A stretch of DNA of 50,578 nt from Bacteroidales bacterium (GTDB lineage Bacteria > Bacteroidota > Bacteroidia > Bacteroidales > UBA932), in the NCBI GenBank assembly GCA_011620605.1, contig WOYW01000017.1, positions 1 through 50,578 of the forward strand, given 5' to 3'. The notes under the pieces are model-generated. The model searched no databases. It was given only the letters and a program-made list of their open reading frames with translations, and had not been told where the DNA came from. The position numbers were made by a program, and so were the translations under genes. Below, in pieces: positions 8,354 through 17,234 of the stretch; positions within the stretch are counted from its first letter, which is position 1; each line of letters opens with the position of its first letter.

Positions 8354-9730
8354 ATGAAGAATTTTTTTGATATCCTTGAACAACAACATGCGTTTTTCCT
8401 GTCAGGTAAAACCCGTGATCTGTCTTTCAGGAAGGAAGCCCTTCAAAAATTATCTGAATGCATCATCCGATGTAAAACAGAGATCCTGGAAGCATTGCAT
8501 ACAGATCTGAACAAGTCGGCCATTGAAGGGGAAATGACCGAGATCAGTGTTCTGCAGGAAGAGATCCGTTACGTAACAAAACATATCACCAAATGGAGTA
8601 AACCGCTCAAAGCAAAAACTCCCCTTGTTCTTTTTCCGGCAAATAGTTGCCGGATTGCCGAGCCTTACGGTGTGGTCCTGATCATGTCCCCCTGGAACTA
8701 TCCCCTGCTGCTGTCGCTGGAACCCCTGGTGGGAGCGATCGCTGCAGGAAATTGTGCCGTTATCAAGCCATCGGCGTATTCTCCTGCCACTTCATCTATT
8801 GTAGCCCGGATCATCCGGGAATGCTTTCCTCCTGAATACTGTACGGTTGTGGAAGGAGGCCGCGCGGAAAACTCGGGTTTGCTGGCTCTTCCGTTCGATT
8901 ACATTTTCTTCACCGGAAGCACCACCGTCGGTAAAAAGGTCATGGAAGCCGCCTCGGCAAATTTGATCCCGGTAAGCCTGGAACTCGGCGGAAAAAGTCC
9001 TGTGATCATTCACAAAAGCGCCGATGTGGATCTGGCCTCCAAAAGGATTGTCTTTGGGAAATTCATCAATGCCGGGCAAACCTGTGTGGCTCCCGATTAC
9101 ATCCTGGTCCCGGAAAGTCTGCGGGAAAATCTGGAGGAACGTTTGTGTCACTGGATCAACGTATTTTATCCTGCCGATGAACAAGGCTTTATAGAAAATT
9201 ATCCGCGTATGGTCAACGAGAAGCATTTTGACCGTGTGCTGGGATTGATTAAAGATGAAAAGATCATCCTGGGCGGGGAAAGCATCCGGCAAACACTAAC
9301 CATCAATCCGACTGTTCTTACGGACGTGTTCCCTGACAGTCCCGTTATGCAGGAAGAGATTTTTGGGCCGGTGCTTCCGGTTCTGTCATACAACACGTTG
9401 AACGAAGCCATAGAAATCGTCCGCAGCAGGCCCAAACCGCTGGCCTTATATTTATTTACCAAAGACAAAAAAGCCCGTGAAAAAGTCTTTCGTGAACTAT
9501 CTTTTGGAGGTGGCTGTGTGAATGACACACTGGTGCATGTGGCTTCTTCACACCTTCCTTTTGGAGGTGTGGGATACAGCGGAATGGGCTTATACCACGG
9601 GAAAGCAAGTTTTGACACGTTTAGCCATTACAAAAGCATCGTAGACAAAGGAGTACGCTTGGATCCCTCGTTGAGATACCGTCCTTACACTCCGGGAAAA
9701 GTCAGATGGCTGAAAAAGTTGTTTTTTTAA
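8354..9730 (+). CDS. aldehyde dehydrogenase (class 3-like)
   Basis: An NAD(P)+-dependent aldehyde dehydrogenase of 458 aa, oxidising aldehydes to carboxylates. The family residues are clear: PWNYPLLL (the Asn that stabilises the oxyanion), FTGSTTVGK (Rossmann turn), Glu210 in LELGGKSP and the catalytic Cys244 in NAGQTCVAPDY, with EEIFGPVLPV near 335. The short length and hydrophobic C-terminus (WLKKLFF) are like membrane-associated class 3 enzymes acting on fatty aldehydes. It lies 23 nt after the zinc-ribbon gene and may end the operon that begins with the peptidase or serpin. Confidence 0.93.
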   Translation: MKNFFDILEQQHAFFLSGKTRDLSFRKEALQKLSECIIRCKTEILEALHTDLNKSAIEGEMTEISVLQEEIRYVTKHITKWSKPLKAKTPLVLFPANSCRIAEPYGVVLIMSPWNYPLLLSLEPLVGAIAAGNCAVIKPSAYSPATSSIVARIIRECFPPEYCTVVEGGRAENSGLLALPFDYIFFTGSTTVGKKVMEAASANLIPVSLELGGKSPVIIHKSADVDLASKRIVFGKFINAGQTCVAPDYILVPESLRENLEERLCHWINVFYPADEQGFIENYPRMVNEKHFDRVLGLIKDEKIILGGESIRQTLTINPTVLTDVFPDSPVMQEEIFGPVLPVLSYNTLNEAIEIVRSRPKPLALYLFTKDKKAREKVFRELSFGGGCVNDTLVHVASSHLPFGGVGYSGMGLYHGKASFDTFSHYKSIVDKGVRLDPSLRYRPYTPGKVRWLKKLFF

Positions 9731-9737
9731 TTTTTGT

Positions 9738-9832
9738 TATCTTTGTAGGTCGCTGTACAAAGTGAGCGGGGTTTTTCCATACATATACCCCGGACAAATA
9801 CTCACACATCAGTTATTCATAATACTACTTAA
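9738..9832 (+). promoter_or_regulatory. promoter and leader of the KamA-like gene
   Basis: TATCTTTG at 9738-9745 matches the -7 consensus, and TTG at 9719-9721 could serve as the -33 element. The leader is about 80 nt and contains a 6-bp perfect stem, CGGGGT (9767-9772) with ACCCCG (9787-9792), around a 14-nt loop. No U-run follows the stem, so it is not an obvious terminator. It may affect mRNA stability or translation. Confidence 0.5.
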
Positions 9833-11938
9833 ATGAATCTGACCATGAAGAAACAGAACGATATTCTTGTCTTAACAAAAAAGCAAATTAAAAGATTGTT
9901 TCAGAGTCGCTTTCCGCGTCTTGTAGCTCTGGCCCGGAACAGTAAGAACGATGAGTCCTTTCGTTTGGATCTGAATCAATACGTTACTGAACACCCCAAT
10001 CATAACAGTAAAGCAGCTGCTACGCTCAAGGCTTTGATCTCTTACGATGGCAAAACAGTATACGAGCTGTCCAATGAACGTAATTTTGACATAAAGACCA
10101 TTACGCTATTCCGGGAATGGTTGCGGGATGAAGTTAACAATACCATTAATACTGATTTTGTACTTGAATTATACAATCAGTTTGAATTGCTGGAAAATCC
10201 GAAAATCCAGAAACCGGCGGTAAAAAAAACCGTCAATTGGATGAAAAAATGGAAATCCGGACTTAGCCCCGGAATTGTTAATGCCAGGGAAGAGAACAAA
10301 GAGAGGATCATTAAGCTGCTAATGGCAAAGATCGAGAACCGCCATAGTAAGCACAGCAAATACGTTTTCCCGCCTGACAGTACGTACATGGCAAAATACA
10401 ACCTGGTTGAAAAATGGTGGAACGACCATCGTTTTCACCTGACTATGGCTGCCTGTACACCTTCAGAAGTTAACATGATGCTGAATAACTCCCTGTCACC
10501 GGAGACTATGGCTCTTTTAAAAGAAGCCCGGAAAAAAGGGATCCCTACTTTTGCGACTCCTTACTACTTGTCCTTGCTTAATGTTTCCAATACAGGATAC
10601 AACGATCTGGCAATACGAAGTTATATCTTGTATTCAAGAGAACTGGTAGACACTTTTGGCAATATTGTGGCATGGGAGCGTGAAGATAAAGTGGAACCCG
10701 GTGTACCCAATGCTGCAGGCTGGTTATTGCCAAACAGTTACAACATACACAGAAGGTATCCAGATGTAGCCATTCTAATACCCGATTCCGTAGGCAGGGC
10801 CTGTGGCGGGTTGTGTGCTTCCTGCCAGAGAATGTACGATTTCCAGAATAAGCATTTAAATTTTAATCTGGAAGAATTGAAACCGCATGAGACCTGGGAC
10901 AAAAAGCTTAGTTCCCTGATGAAATATTTTGAAGAAGACACCCAGCTGAGGGATATTCTGATCACCGGGGGAGATGCCCTGATGAGTCAAAACAAGACAT
11001 TGCGAAACCTGCTGGACGCCGTTTATAAAATGGCGCTAAGAAAGAAGAAAGCCAATAAGGGACGTCCCGACGGTGAAAAATACGCGGAAATGCAACGCAT
11101 TCGCCTGGGGTCAAGACTCCCGGTTTATCTGCCGATGAGGGTTGATGATGAATTGCTGGAGATCTTGAAAGAGTTTAAAGAAAAAGCATCCAAAATCGGT
11201 TTTAAACAATTCATTATCCAGACACACTTTGAAAGTCCGCTGGAAATCACTCTGGAAGCCAAACGTGCCATTAAGAAGATCCTTTCTACCGGGTGGTCAA
11301 TAACCAACCAGCTGGTATTTACCGTAGCCGCTTCCCGCCGGGGACATACGGCTCAACTGAGAAGAAAGCTTAACAAGCTGGGAGTTATGTCTTACTATAC
11401 ATTTTCTGTGAAAGGGTTCAATGAAAATTACGCGGTCTTTGCACCAAATTGCCGATCCATCCAGGAACAGGAAGAAGAAAAAGTGATAGGCCTGCTTTCT
11501 AAAGAACAGGAAAATGCTTTGTGTGCTCTTTTTGAGAAAGGAGAAAACGTCTACCAGAAGTTAAAAGTTTTTATGAAAGAACACTACCTGCCGTTCCTGG
11601 CGACGGACAGAAATGTACTGAACCTTCCTGGAATTGGAAAAAGCATGACCTATGAAATGATAGGTATTACTCCACAGGGGAAACGTATTCTGCGTTTTGA
11701 ACATGACCACAACCGGAAACACAGTCCCGTCATTGAAAAAATGAAGGAAGTTTACATTGTGGAAAACAAATCGGTTGCCGCATATATGAGACAGCTTAAG
11801 GAAATTGGGGAAAATCCCAATGAATATGCCAGTATATGGTCCTATACCACGGGAAAAACCGAACCGCGTTTCAAAATGTACGAATATCCGGAATATGATT
11901 TTGACATAACTGCCGAACTCACAAACTTCAAGATGTAG
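9833..11938 (+). CDS. KamA family radical SAM protein (lysine 2,3-aminomutase-like)
   Basis: A 701-aa radical SAM protein of the lysine 2,3-aminomutase family, in the long form common in Bacteroidetes. The [4Fe-4S]/SAM motif is Cys324-x3-Cys328-x2-Cys331 (GRACGGLCASCQRMYDF). Downstream, ILITGGDALMS carries the SAM-binding GGD motif. About 250 residues precede the core, and a long C-terminal part follows it. Classical KamA is about 400 aa and makes beta-lysine, so the extra regions leave the substrate uncertain. It has its own promoter and no lysine-fermentation genes nearby. Confidence 0.85.
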   Translation: MNLTMKKQNDILVLTKKQIKRLFQSRFPRLVALARNSKNDESFRLDLNQYVTEHPNHNSKAAATLKALISYDGKTVYELSNERNFDIKTITLFREWLRDEVNNTINTDFVLELYNQFELLENPKIQKPAVKKTVNWMKKWKSGLSPGIVNAREENKERIIKLLMAKIENRHSKHSKYVFPPDSTYMAKYNLVEKWWNDHRFHLTMAACTPSEVNMMLNNSLSPETMALLKEARKKGIPTFATPYYLSLLNVSNTGYNDLAIRSYILYSRELVDTFGNIVAWEREDKVEPGVPNAAGWLLPNSYNIHRRYPDVAILIPDSVGRACGGLCASCQRMYDFQNKHLNFNLEELKPHETWDKKLSSLMKYFEEDTQLRDILITGGDALMSQNKTLRNLLDAVYKMALRKKKANKGRPDGEKYAEMQRIRLGSRLPVYLPMRVDDELLEILKEFKEKASKIGFKQFIIQTHFESPLEITLEAKRAIKKILSTGWSITNQLVFTVAASRRGHTAQLRRKLNKLGVMSYYTFSVKGFNENYAVFAPNCRSIQEQEEEKVIGLLSKEQENALCALFEKGENVYQKLKVFMKEHYLPFLATDRNVLNLPGIGKSMTYEMIGITPQGKRILRFEHDHNRKHSPVIEKMKEVYIVENKSVAAYMRQLKEIGENPNEYASIWSYTTGKTEPRFKMYEYPEYDFDITAELTNFKM

Positions 11939-11966
11939 GCGATAGCTTTTTTGCTAATATCTAAAT

Positions 11967-11986
11967 TGTTCGTATGTTTGCGAACA
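11967..11986 (+). promoter_or_regulatory. operator-like inverted repeat enclosing the arsM -7 box
   Basis: The arms TGTTCG (11967-11972) and CGAACA (11981-11986) are perfect reverse complements. The 8-nt spacer between them, TATGTTTG, is itself a perfect TAnnTTTG -7 box. A repressor bound to the repeat would block the promoter. ArsR/SmtB-type repressors bind such short inverted repeats, so an arsenic-responsive operator is a reasonable guess, but no arsR gene is in the window. Confidence 0.55.
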
Positions 11987-11988
11987 TT

Positions 11989-12765
11989 ATGGAAAATAAA
12001 AAAATTAAAGACCTTGTTAAGGAAAAATACGGACAAGTGGCAAGCAATTCTTCTTGTTGCGGATCAGGTTGCTGTGGCTCTTCAGGTTGTGGAACAAGCA
12101 ATATAGGTTTTACCATGAACGAAGATTACCGTTTTGTAAAAGGGTATGAAAAGGAGGCTGATCTGAATCTGGGATGTGGACTTCCTACACAATATGCCGG
12201 GATCCGAAAGGGAGACATAGTCATTGATCTGGGATCCGGAGCCGGTAACGATTGTTTTGTTGCACGTGAAGAAACAGGGGAATCAGGAAGGGTCGTTGGT
12301 ATAGACATGACCCCGGAGATGGTTGAAAAAGCCAGGCAAAACACTTCCCGGTTGGGATTTTCAAATATTGAATTTATTCTTGCCGATATTGAAAACATGC
12401 CTGTCAGTGATGATTTTGCCCATGTGGTAATAAGCAATTGCGTACTGAATTTGTTGCCATCCAAAGAAAAGATCTTTCACGAAATATACCGGGTTTTGAA
12501 ACCGGGAGGACATTTCTGCATTTCTGACGTATTAATTACAGGGGAATTCCCGGAAAGTCTCAAGAAAGACGTTGAATTGTATACCGGCTGCATAGCCGGT
12601 GCTATTCAAAAAGACAAGTACCTGGAACATATTTCCGGGGCAGGTTTTCTTGATATTACCGTGCATAAAGAAAATGAAATTGTATTACCAGCGGACGTTT
12701 ATGAGCAATATATGGATAGGTTTTCAATTCTATCAGTGACCGTTACCGGCAGAAAACCGGAATAA
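11989..12765 (+). CDS. arsM: arsenite S-adenosylmethionine methyltransferase
   Basis: A cytoplasmic SAM-dependent methyltransferase that methylates trivalent arsenic. The N-terminal segment is Cys-rich ([14 protein letters not shown]), as in many bacterial ArsM proteins. The core has the SAM-binding motif [12 protein letters not shown], the [13 protein letters not shown] strand, the ArsM-type SNCVLNLLP segment with its conserved Cys, and a YTGCIAGA motif with the other arsenic-binding Cys. I prefer the ATG at 11989 ([15 protein letters not shown]). The upstream in-frame ATG at 11974 lies inside the promoter -7 box, so it should not be in the mRNA. Confidence 0.92.
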   Translation: MENKKIKDLVKEKYGQVASNSSCCGSGCCGSSGCGTSNIGFTMNEDYRFVKGYEKEADLNLGCGLPTQYAGIRKGDIVIDLGSGAGNDCFVAREETGESGRVVGIDMTPEMVEKARQNTSRLGFSNIEFILADIENMPVSDDFAHVVISNCVLNLLPSKEKIFHEIYRVLKPGGHFCISDVLITGEFPESLKKDVELYTGCIAGAIQKDKYLEHISGAGFLDITVHKENEIVLPADVYEQYMDRFSILSVTVTGRKPE

Positions 12766-12779
12766 TATAATTAGGGGAT

Positions 12780-12960
<181 letters not shown>

Positions 12961-13008
12961 ATTTCTTAAGGGGTTGCAAAAATAAGGAAAAATAAATAAA
13001 TGTGTGAC

Positions 13009-13284
13009 TTAAAGAATACTTTTTTCTTTTTTGAGCCATTCTATGGTATCAACCAGGGTTTCCGGGAAGGGTCTGGTGACATACCCAGGTTTAAGACGTG
13101 CTTTGTCCGGAGAAAATATTGAATTGGTGTTCAAGGTGTATAGTGAATATGAATAGAACATGGGCAGGCGCTTCTTGATCTTGTAATAAATTGAACACAA
13201 CGGAAGCGCGGCCTTTGCCAACCACATAGGAACCATGAGCCGTGGCAGTTTTTCCTCTAAGACCTTCTTACATAACTTTTTCAA
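13009..13284 (-). pseudogene. NAD-dependent epimerase/reductase, C-terminal fragment
   Basis: A 91-codon open frame resembles only the C-terminal quarter of extended SDR proteins (dihydroflavonol-reductase-like epimerases). It has the hydrophobic MVPMWLAKAALPL helix, an LNTNSIFSPDKARLKPGY segment (the usual S..KA...LGY), and a final PFPETLVDTIEWLKKE. The Rossmann fold and YxxxK active site are missing. Its 5' end overlaps the HPt frame by 17 bp, so it was truncated there, probably by the deletion that removed its N-terminal part. Confidence 0.7.
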
Positions 13285-13633
13285 TAACCTTCAGCACTCT
13301 GTCCCACTCCTGATTCAGCAGGGTCATATTATCTTCCATAGTTTCCAGCAATTCATCTTTGGCTAGAAGTTCCATATCGGCTGCAATTCCTGCCATTTTA
13401 TTATAACGAGCCGTTAGTGCTGCTCCCTTGATGTAGTGAGTCAATACGGCAATCTGACGGGCATCCCCGTTTTTTATAGCATTGCCCAGGGTTTCCAGTT
13501 TTTCTTTCAGATCGGCTTTCGATACTGCGATCATTTTTTCAACCATGTCCCTATCGCCTCCCAGAGCATCCAGAAACCCGGCATAATTAAAATGGGTATT
13601 CGAATCATCCATCTTTTTCAAATATTTATGCAT
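13268..13633 (-). CDS. HPt (histidine phosphotransfer) domain, probably detached from a hybrid kinase
   Basis: A 121-aa helical protein with an HPt phosphorylation motif THYIKGAALTA; His66 would receive the phosphate. It sits directly downstream of, and in a different frame from, a remnant with PAS, GAF and receiver-tail segments. This matches the C-terminal order of hybrid kinases (REC then HPt). It could still be translated from its own ATG at 13633, but I think it is the last part of the decayed kinase described in the next two entries. Confidence 0.6.
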   Translation of the reverse strand: MHKYLKKMDDSNTHFNYAGFLDALGGDRDMVEKMIAVSKADLKEKLETLGNAIKNGDARQIAVLTHYIKGAALTARYNKMAGIAADMELLAKDELLETMEDNMTLLNQEWDRVLKVIEKVM

Positions 13634-14211
13634 ACTTTTTCCAGTTTATCGCATTGAATAGGCTTAGCCAATCGAAGCATTTTTCTGTTATTAACCTGAT
13701 TCTGCACATTGACCAACAGCTCGGCAAAAATACTCAGAATTTGTTTTTCCCGTTCTGAATAACTGTGGTTTCGCTTTACAAATTCAAACCCGACAAACCC
13801 TATGAGTTCTTTTCCGCTCCACATAGGTATGATCAATACGCTTTTAATATTCTGTTTCTCAAGGATGGTTTTCAACAATCCTTCAGGCAAAGTGGAAACA
13901 TCATAAGTATAGACTTCCCGGTGTTCAAGATGTGCTTCTATCCATTCGTGAATGTGTTCATTGGATTGATCCTGCAAGTTATCAATTTCCAGAGTGATCC
14001 CCTTTGATTTCAGCTCGTTAACCATCATATAAAGAGTCTTTGAATCTGAGAAGATCTTAAGATCCGTTATGCTCTTGCCTGTTATGTCATCCCGTTTAAA
14101 CCCAAACACCTTAAGAAACGCATCATTAACATCCATGATCAGGCCTTCCGGAAAAGTATAAAGGGCCATCAGCGAAGGATAATTGCTGAACAATCGCTCA
14201 AAACACTGCAA
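13618..14211 (-). pseudogene. hybrid histidine kinase relic: PAS/GAF/receiver-tail segment
   Basis: This 197-codon frame strings together pieces of three domains. It opens with a PAS half (GLIMDVNDAFLKVFGFKRDD). It switches around residue 75-80 to the second half of a GAF domain (SVLIIPMWSGKELIGFVGFE). Near its end it jumps to LAKPIQCDKLEKV, the KP-containing C-terminus of a receiver domain. The His-box, ATPase domain and most of the receiver are absent, as is the end of the PAS. I infer two or more internal deletions in a PAS-PAS-GAF-kinase-REC-HPt protein. Translation may continue as a short regulatory-domain remnant. Confidence 0.65.
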
Positions 14212-14570
14212 GGCTTCCTGTTCCAGGGTAATGTAGTAAAATAACCTTTCTCATGCGAATAAGCCTGCCCCTGGTAACATCTTCCCAAGGGTTCCGAATA
14301 TTGTTCAAACACCGCACTTTCCCCTGTTATGGCTACATTTCCGTAAAACTCTATCCGGTTGAATTTTGAATTTTCAATACCGGGTATGACATCCCTTATC
14401 TTCTTCCCCGTAATGTCCGCCATTTTCAGTCCTGTCATTTTCTCAAAAGCTCTGTTGACTTCCAGGAAAATATAATTCACGGGTTTGCCGTTATCGTCCA
14501 GGGTGATCTTGGGGTGGGCAAATGCAAAAGGGGACACCTTCAGCAGTGTGTTTGAAAGGCTGTTTTCCAT
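14169..14570 (-). pseudogene. hybrid histidine kinase relic: N-terminal PAS domain
   Basis: A PAS domain (NYIFLEVNRAFEKMTGL, then the PAC-type AYSHEKGYFTTL) forms the start of the decayed kinase, at the ATG at 14570. After FTTL the sense frame is lost: the next frame reads LEQEALQCFERLF, the natural linker into the following PAS. That places a frameshift around 14230-14240. The gene start lies 12 nt after the upstream small open frame. Confidence 0.65.
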
Positions 14571-14581
14571 AATTGTGGAAT

Positions 14582-14869
14582 TTAGGTCTTAGTAAAGATC
14601 TCTCTACTGTCAGCCATTCGCATCACTATGTATGCAAATACCGGGTTGCTCAGGGATGCCGCCTGAAAAACAGTGCAACGATCTTCCCTTTCAGGATCCT
14701 CCTCTACTATTGAAACTTCCATGCAAACAGAACGATTCCCCTTACTGTAAGCCACCTGTATAAGAGGTATACCAGCTTCGCTCGCAATGCTATGTACTTC
14801 ATCCCGGTACGTTGTACAGGAATATAATACCGCCCGGAATAGAATTACATAGAAATGCTTAACGTTCAT
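14582..14869 (-). CDS. uncharacterised 95-aa protein
   Basis: I do not recognise this open frame. It has no signal peptide or membrane segment, a VHSIASEAGIPLIQVAYSKGN stretch and an acidic EVSIVEEDPERED stretch. It lies between the exonuclease gene (19 nt upstream) and the kinase relic (12 nt downstream) on the same strand, so it could be a real operon member or another gene remnant. Codon use looks like the neighbours. Confidence 0.35.
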   Translation of the reverse strand: MNVKHFYVILFRAVLYSCTTYRDEVHSIASEAGIPLIQVAYSKGNRSVCMEVSIVEEDPEREDRCTVFQAASLSNPVFAYIVMRMADSREIFTKT

Positions 14870-14887
14870 AACTCAGTTTTTCCTGCT

Positions 14888-15382
14888 CTATAAAATTTTC
14901 AGGGCTATGGCCATACACGCCAGGGCATCGTCCAATGCATTGTGATGGTTGGTCAGCAAATGACCACATGCCGCAGCTACGGTGAAAAGCCTGTGATTGG
15001 GCAAAGATTTGCCAAAATGCTTCCGGGATGCCCGTAGTGTACAATGGAATTCATAATCTGGATAATCCATACAATAGGTATAAAAAGCTGCTTTCAGGCA
15101 CCCCTCATCAAACATGGCGTTGTGCGCCACCAGGGGCAATCCATTGATGTATGGTTCGATTTCCTTCCACACAAATGAAAAAACATCTGCATTTTGAGTG
15201 TCTATGGAGCTTAGGCCATGTACCTGCGTATTTCTATACAGATAGTATTCAGGTTCGGGCCTGATCAACCTGTAAATGGTATGTTTCAACAATCCGTCCC
15301 TGACTATGACAATACCCACACTACATACGCTGGCAGGCTGTTCATTGGCTGTTTCAAAATCAATGGCTGCGAAATTATCCAT
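14888..15382 (-). CDS. DnaQ-like 3'-5' exonuclease
   Basis: A 164-aa DEDDh-type exonuclease (RNase T / Pol III epsilon fold). The catalytic acidic residues are Asp8 and Glu10 (AAIDFETAN), the Asp of AHNAMFDEG, and the closing His and Asp in NHHNALDDALA. The domain stands alone, without polymerase or helicase parts. Its start overlaps the GH43 stop by 1 bp (TAATG), so it is coupled to that gene although no functional link is obvious. Confidence 0.85.
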   Translation of the reverse strand: MDNFAAIDFETANEQPASVCSVGIVIVRDGLLKHTIYRLIRPEPEYYLYRNTQVHGLSSIDTQNADVFSFVWKEIEPYINGLPLVAHNAMFDEGCLKAAFYTYCMDYPDYEFHCTLRASRKHFGKSLPNHRLFTVAAACGHLLTNHHNALDDALACMAIALKIL

Positions 15383-17097
15383 TACTCAAAATGTCGGACT
15401 ATTTGTTCGTTGGCCGTAATGCCATTTTCATTGAAAGATTCAATGGTGAAATAATAATCCCGTCTGCTGTTCAGGCTGTTGATGACAAGTATTGTATCAT
15501 CGTATACAATATGATTCAGATACAATTTGTCCTTATCTGTTCCGTAACTGATGTTATAACCGGTGGTCTGATCTGCTTTTGACCAGCAAAGTTTCACGCT
15601 TCTCTTGTCTTCCGGATTTCTTTCTGCCGCAAAACAGTCGATCTGTCCCGGGCGTTTTCCTGAACCAATGCCGAAAGCCCGGAATCCGCTTATGGCAAAG
15701 TGTCCCCCGGGGACCTCAATATTGTTAACCTTCAAGTAACGACATAACACCTTGTCTTCAAGAGGTATGTATACATGCGAATTATCAGTGTTGTTTTCTG
15801 ATCTGTCCACAAGCATTTCCCACTTTTTGCCATCAAGCGAATATGCTACGGTGAACCGGTGGTGAATATCCTTTTCCCTGCCCCGGATTTTGGTGTTGTG
15901 TTCTGCAAAATTGATCTGGAGGGCGTAAACATCGTAAAAGGTTCCAAGGTCTATCATGGCATATTCGTTCTTATTCCCGCTTTCTGCCGCCCAGTAAGTA
16001 CGAATATTTTCATCGGTCATATTGGATGCAGGAAGCGAATCCACAGCAGATGAAACAGTAACCTTCTTTTTATAGGTCAACAACATCCAGCCGGGAAAGA
16101 CATCTTCAAAACTGTTGACCTTTTGTTGGGGAACTATCATAGGATAATCTCCGTATTTTGCAATGGAATAATACGTTCCGTCTTCATCCAAAAAAACCGG
16201 GTACAATCCTAACCGACGCTCAAACATATGTTTTTGCGAAATGGTCATGGTCCCTATCTGCCAGAAATTGCCGTATTCATCGGCAAAAGAACTGCCGTGC
16301 CCGGCACCGGCAGCGAATCCTTCCGGCTTATACATGGCGGGGTTGTGCTTTTGCAGCTTAAAAGGCCCCAGCGGGTTTTCAGAGAGGTAAACGGCATCTG
16401 AATAACTTTTGTATTCGGTTCCAGGCCCGGCGTATTGCAGGTAGTATTTTCCTTTATGTTTTGTAACCCAGGGTCCTTCTATCCATGGACTTTGAGCCGT
16501 TAATGTGTTGTAATCACCCGGCACTTCCCATCCGTATTCCGACGGATTTGCATAAACCAATTCTTTGATTCCCCCCACAAACGCGAAACCGTTGCGGTAG
16601 TCAATCTCCACTCCATAGAGCGGTCTTTGGTTGGAGCAACCCCAATACAAGTACAACTTTTGATCATCATCCATAAAAAAGGCCGGGTCCCATACCGGAA
16701 TTTCCAATGCTTCAACAGCTACCTCCCATTGACCGGAAAGCGGATCCGCACTTTTATATATAGTGCTTTTTTCGTTTGAAGAGGCCAGGAAAAACAACGT
16801 ATCGCCAACGGCTATTGCCGTGGGTGCATATTCTTCTGTAGGAATCTGGTGCGTCTCAATAAAACACCAACGGTTAAGATTGTCTGAACACCAGTAGCCA
16901 CCTGATTTTGAGGCAAAAAGATAGTATGTATCCCTAAAACGGACTACTGACGGATCGGCAGCCTCCCGGCGTGAAGGTTCATCCAAGGCAAACCGGTAAC
17001 TCAGATCCATGGGATTACAAAACGTTACAGCCGGCCGTTGCCTTGAACAACCGACTGAAATGAATAGTAACAGGAAGGAAAGACAAACTTTACGCAT
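15382..17097 (-). CDS. GH43-like glycosidase lipoprotein with discoidin and Fn3 domains
   Basis: A 571-aa lipoprotein (lipobox FISVGC). Residues about 30-340 form a five-bladed GH43 propeller. The catalytic set is visible: base Asp in EAADPSVVRF, the pKa-tuning Asp in PVWDPAFF and the acid Glu in PWIEGPWV. GH43 enzymes act on arabinose- or xylose-containing glycans. Residues about 355-475 resemble an F5/8 type C (discoidin) carbohydrate-binding domain (YAMIDLGTFYDVYALQI), and a fibronectin type III domain follows. The gene is intact. A DeoR relic lies divergently upstream and may once have regulated it. Confidence 0.88.
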   Translation of the reverse strand: MRKVCLSFLLLFISVGCSRQRPAVTFCNPMDLSYRFALDEPSRREAADPSVVRFRDTYYLFASKSGGYWCSDNLNRWCFIETHQIPTEEYAPTAIAVGDTLFFLASSNEKSTIYKSADPLSGQWEVAVEALEIPVWDPAFFMDDDQKLYLYWGCSNQRPLYGVEIDYRNGFAFVGGIKELVYANPSEYGWEVPGDYNTLTAQSPWIEGPWVTKHKGKYYLQYAGPGTEYKSYSDAVYLSENPLGPFKLQKHNPAMYKPEGFAAGAGHGSSFADEYGNFWQIGTMTISQKHMFERRLGLYPVFLDEDGTYYSIAKYGDYPMIVPQQKVNSFEDVFPGWMLLTYKKKVTVSSAVDSLPASNMTDENIRTYWAAESGNKNEYAMIDLGTFYDVYALQINFAEHNTKIRGREKDIHHRFTVAYSLDGKKWEMLVDRSENNTDNSHVYIPLEDKVLCRYLKVNNIEVPGGHFAISGFRAFGIGSGKRPGQIDCFAAERNPEDKRSVKLCWSKADQTTGYNISYGTDKDKLYLNHIVYDDTILVINSLNSRRDYYFTIESFNENGITANEQIVRHFE

Positions 17098-17189
17098 ATT
17101 TTATTCTGATCTTTTAATGCTGCAAGTTAGCTTATTCCACTCAAATGATTGTCATTTTTTTAATAATCCGATTTCTGCTCAATATCAAT

Positions 17190-17197
17190 TACCTTTG
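17190..17197 (+). promoter_or_regulatory. -7 box upstream of the DeoR relic
   Basis: TACCTTTG matches TAnnTTTG and lies 37 nt before the ATG at 17235. It sits in the 140-nt gap between the divergent GH43 and DeoR-type genes, which otherwise holds nothing I can name. Confidence 0.4.
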
Positions 17198-17234
17198 TAA
17201 CGGACCATATAAAAATCCATCAAAGCGATCATTC

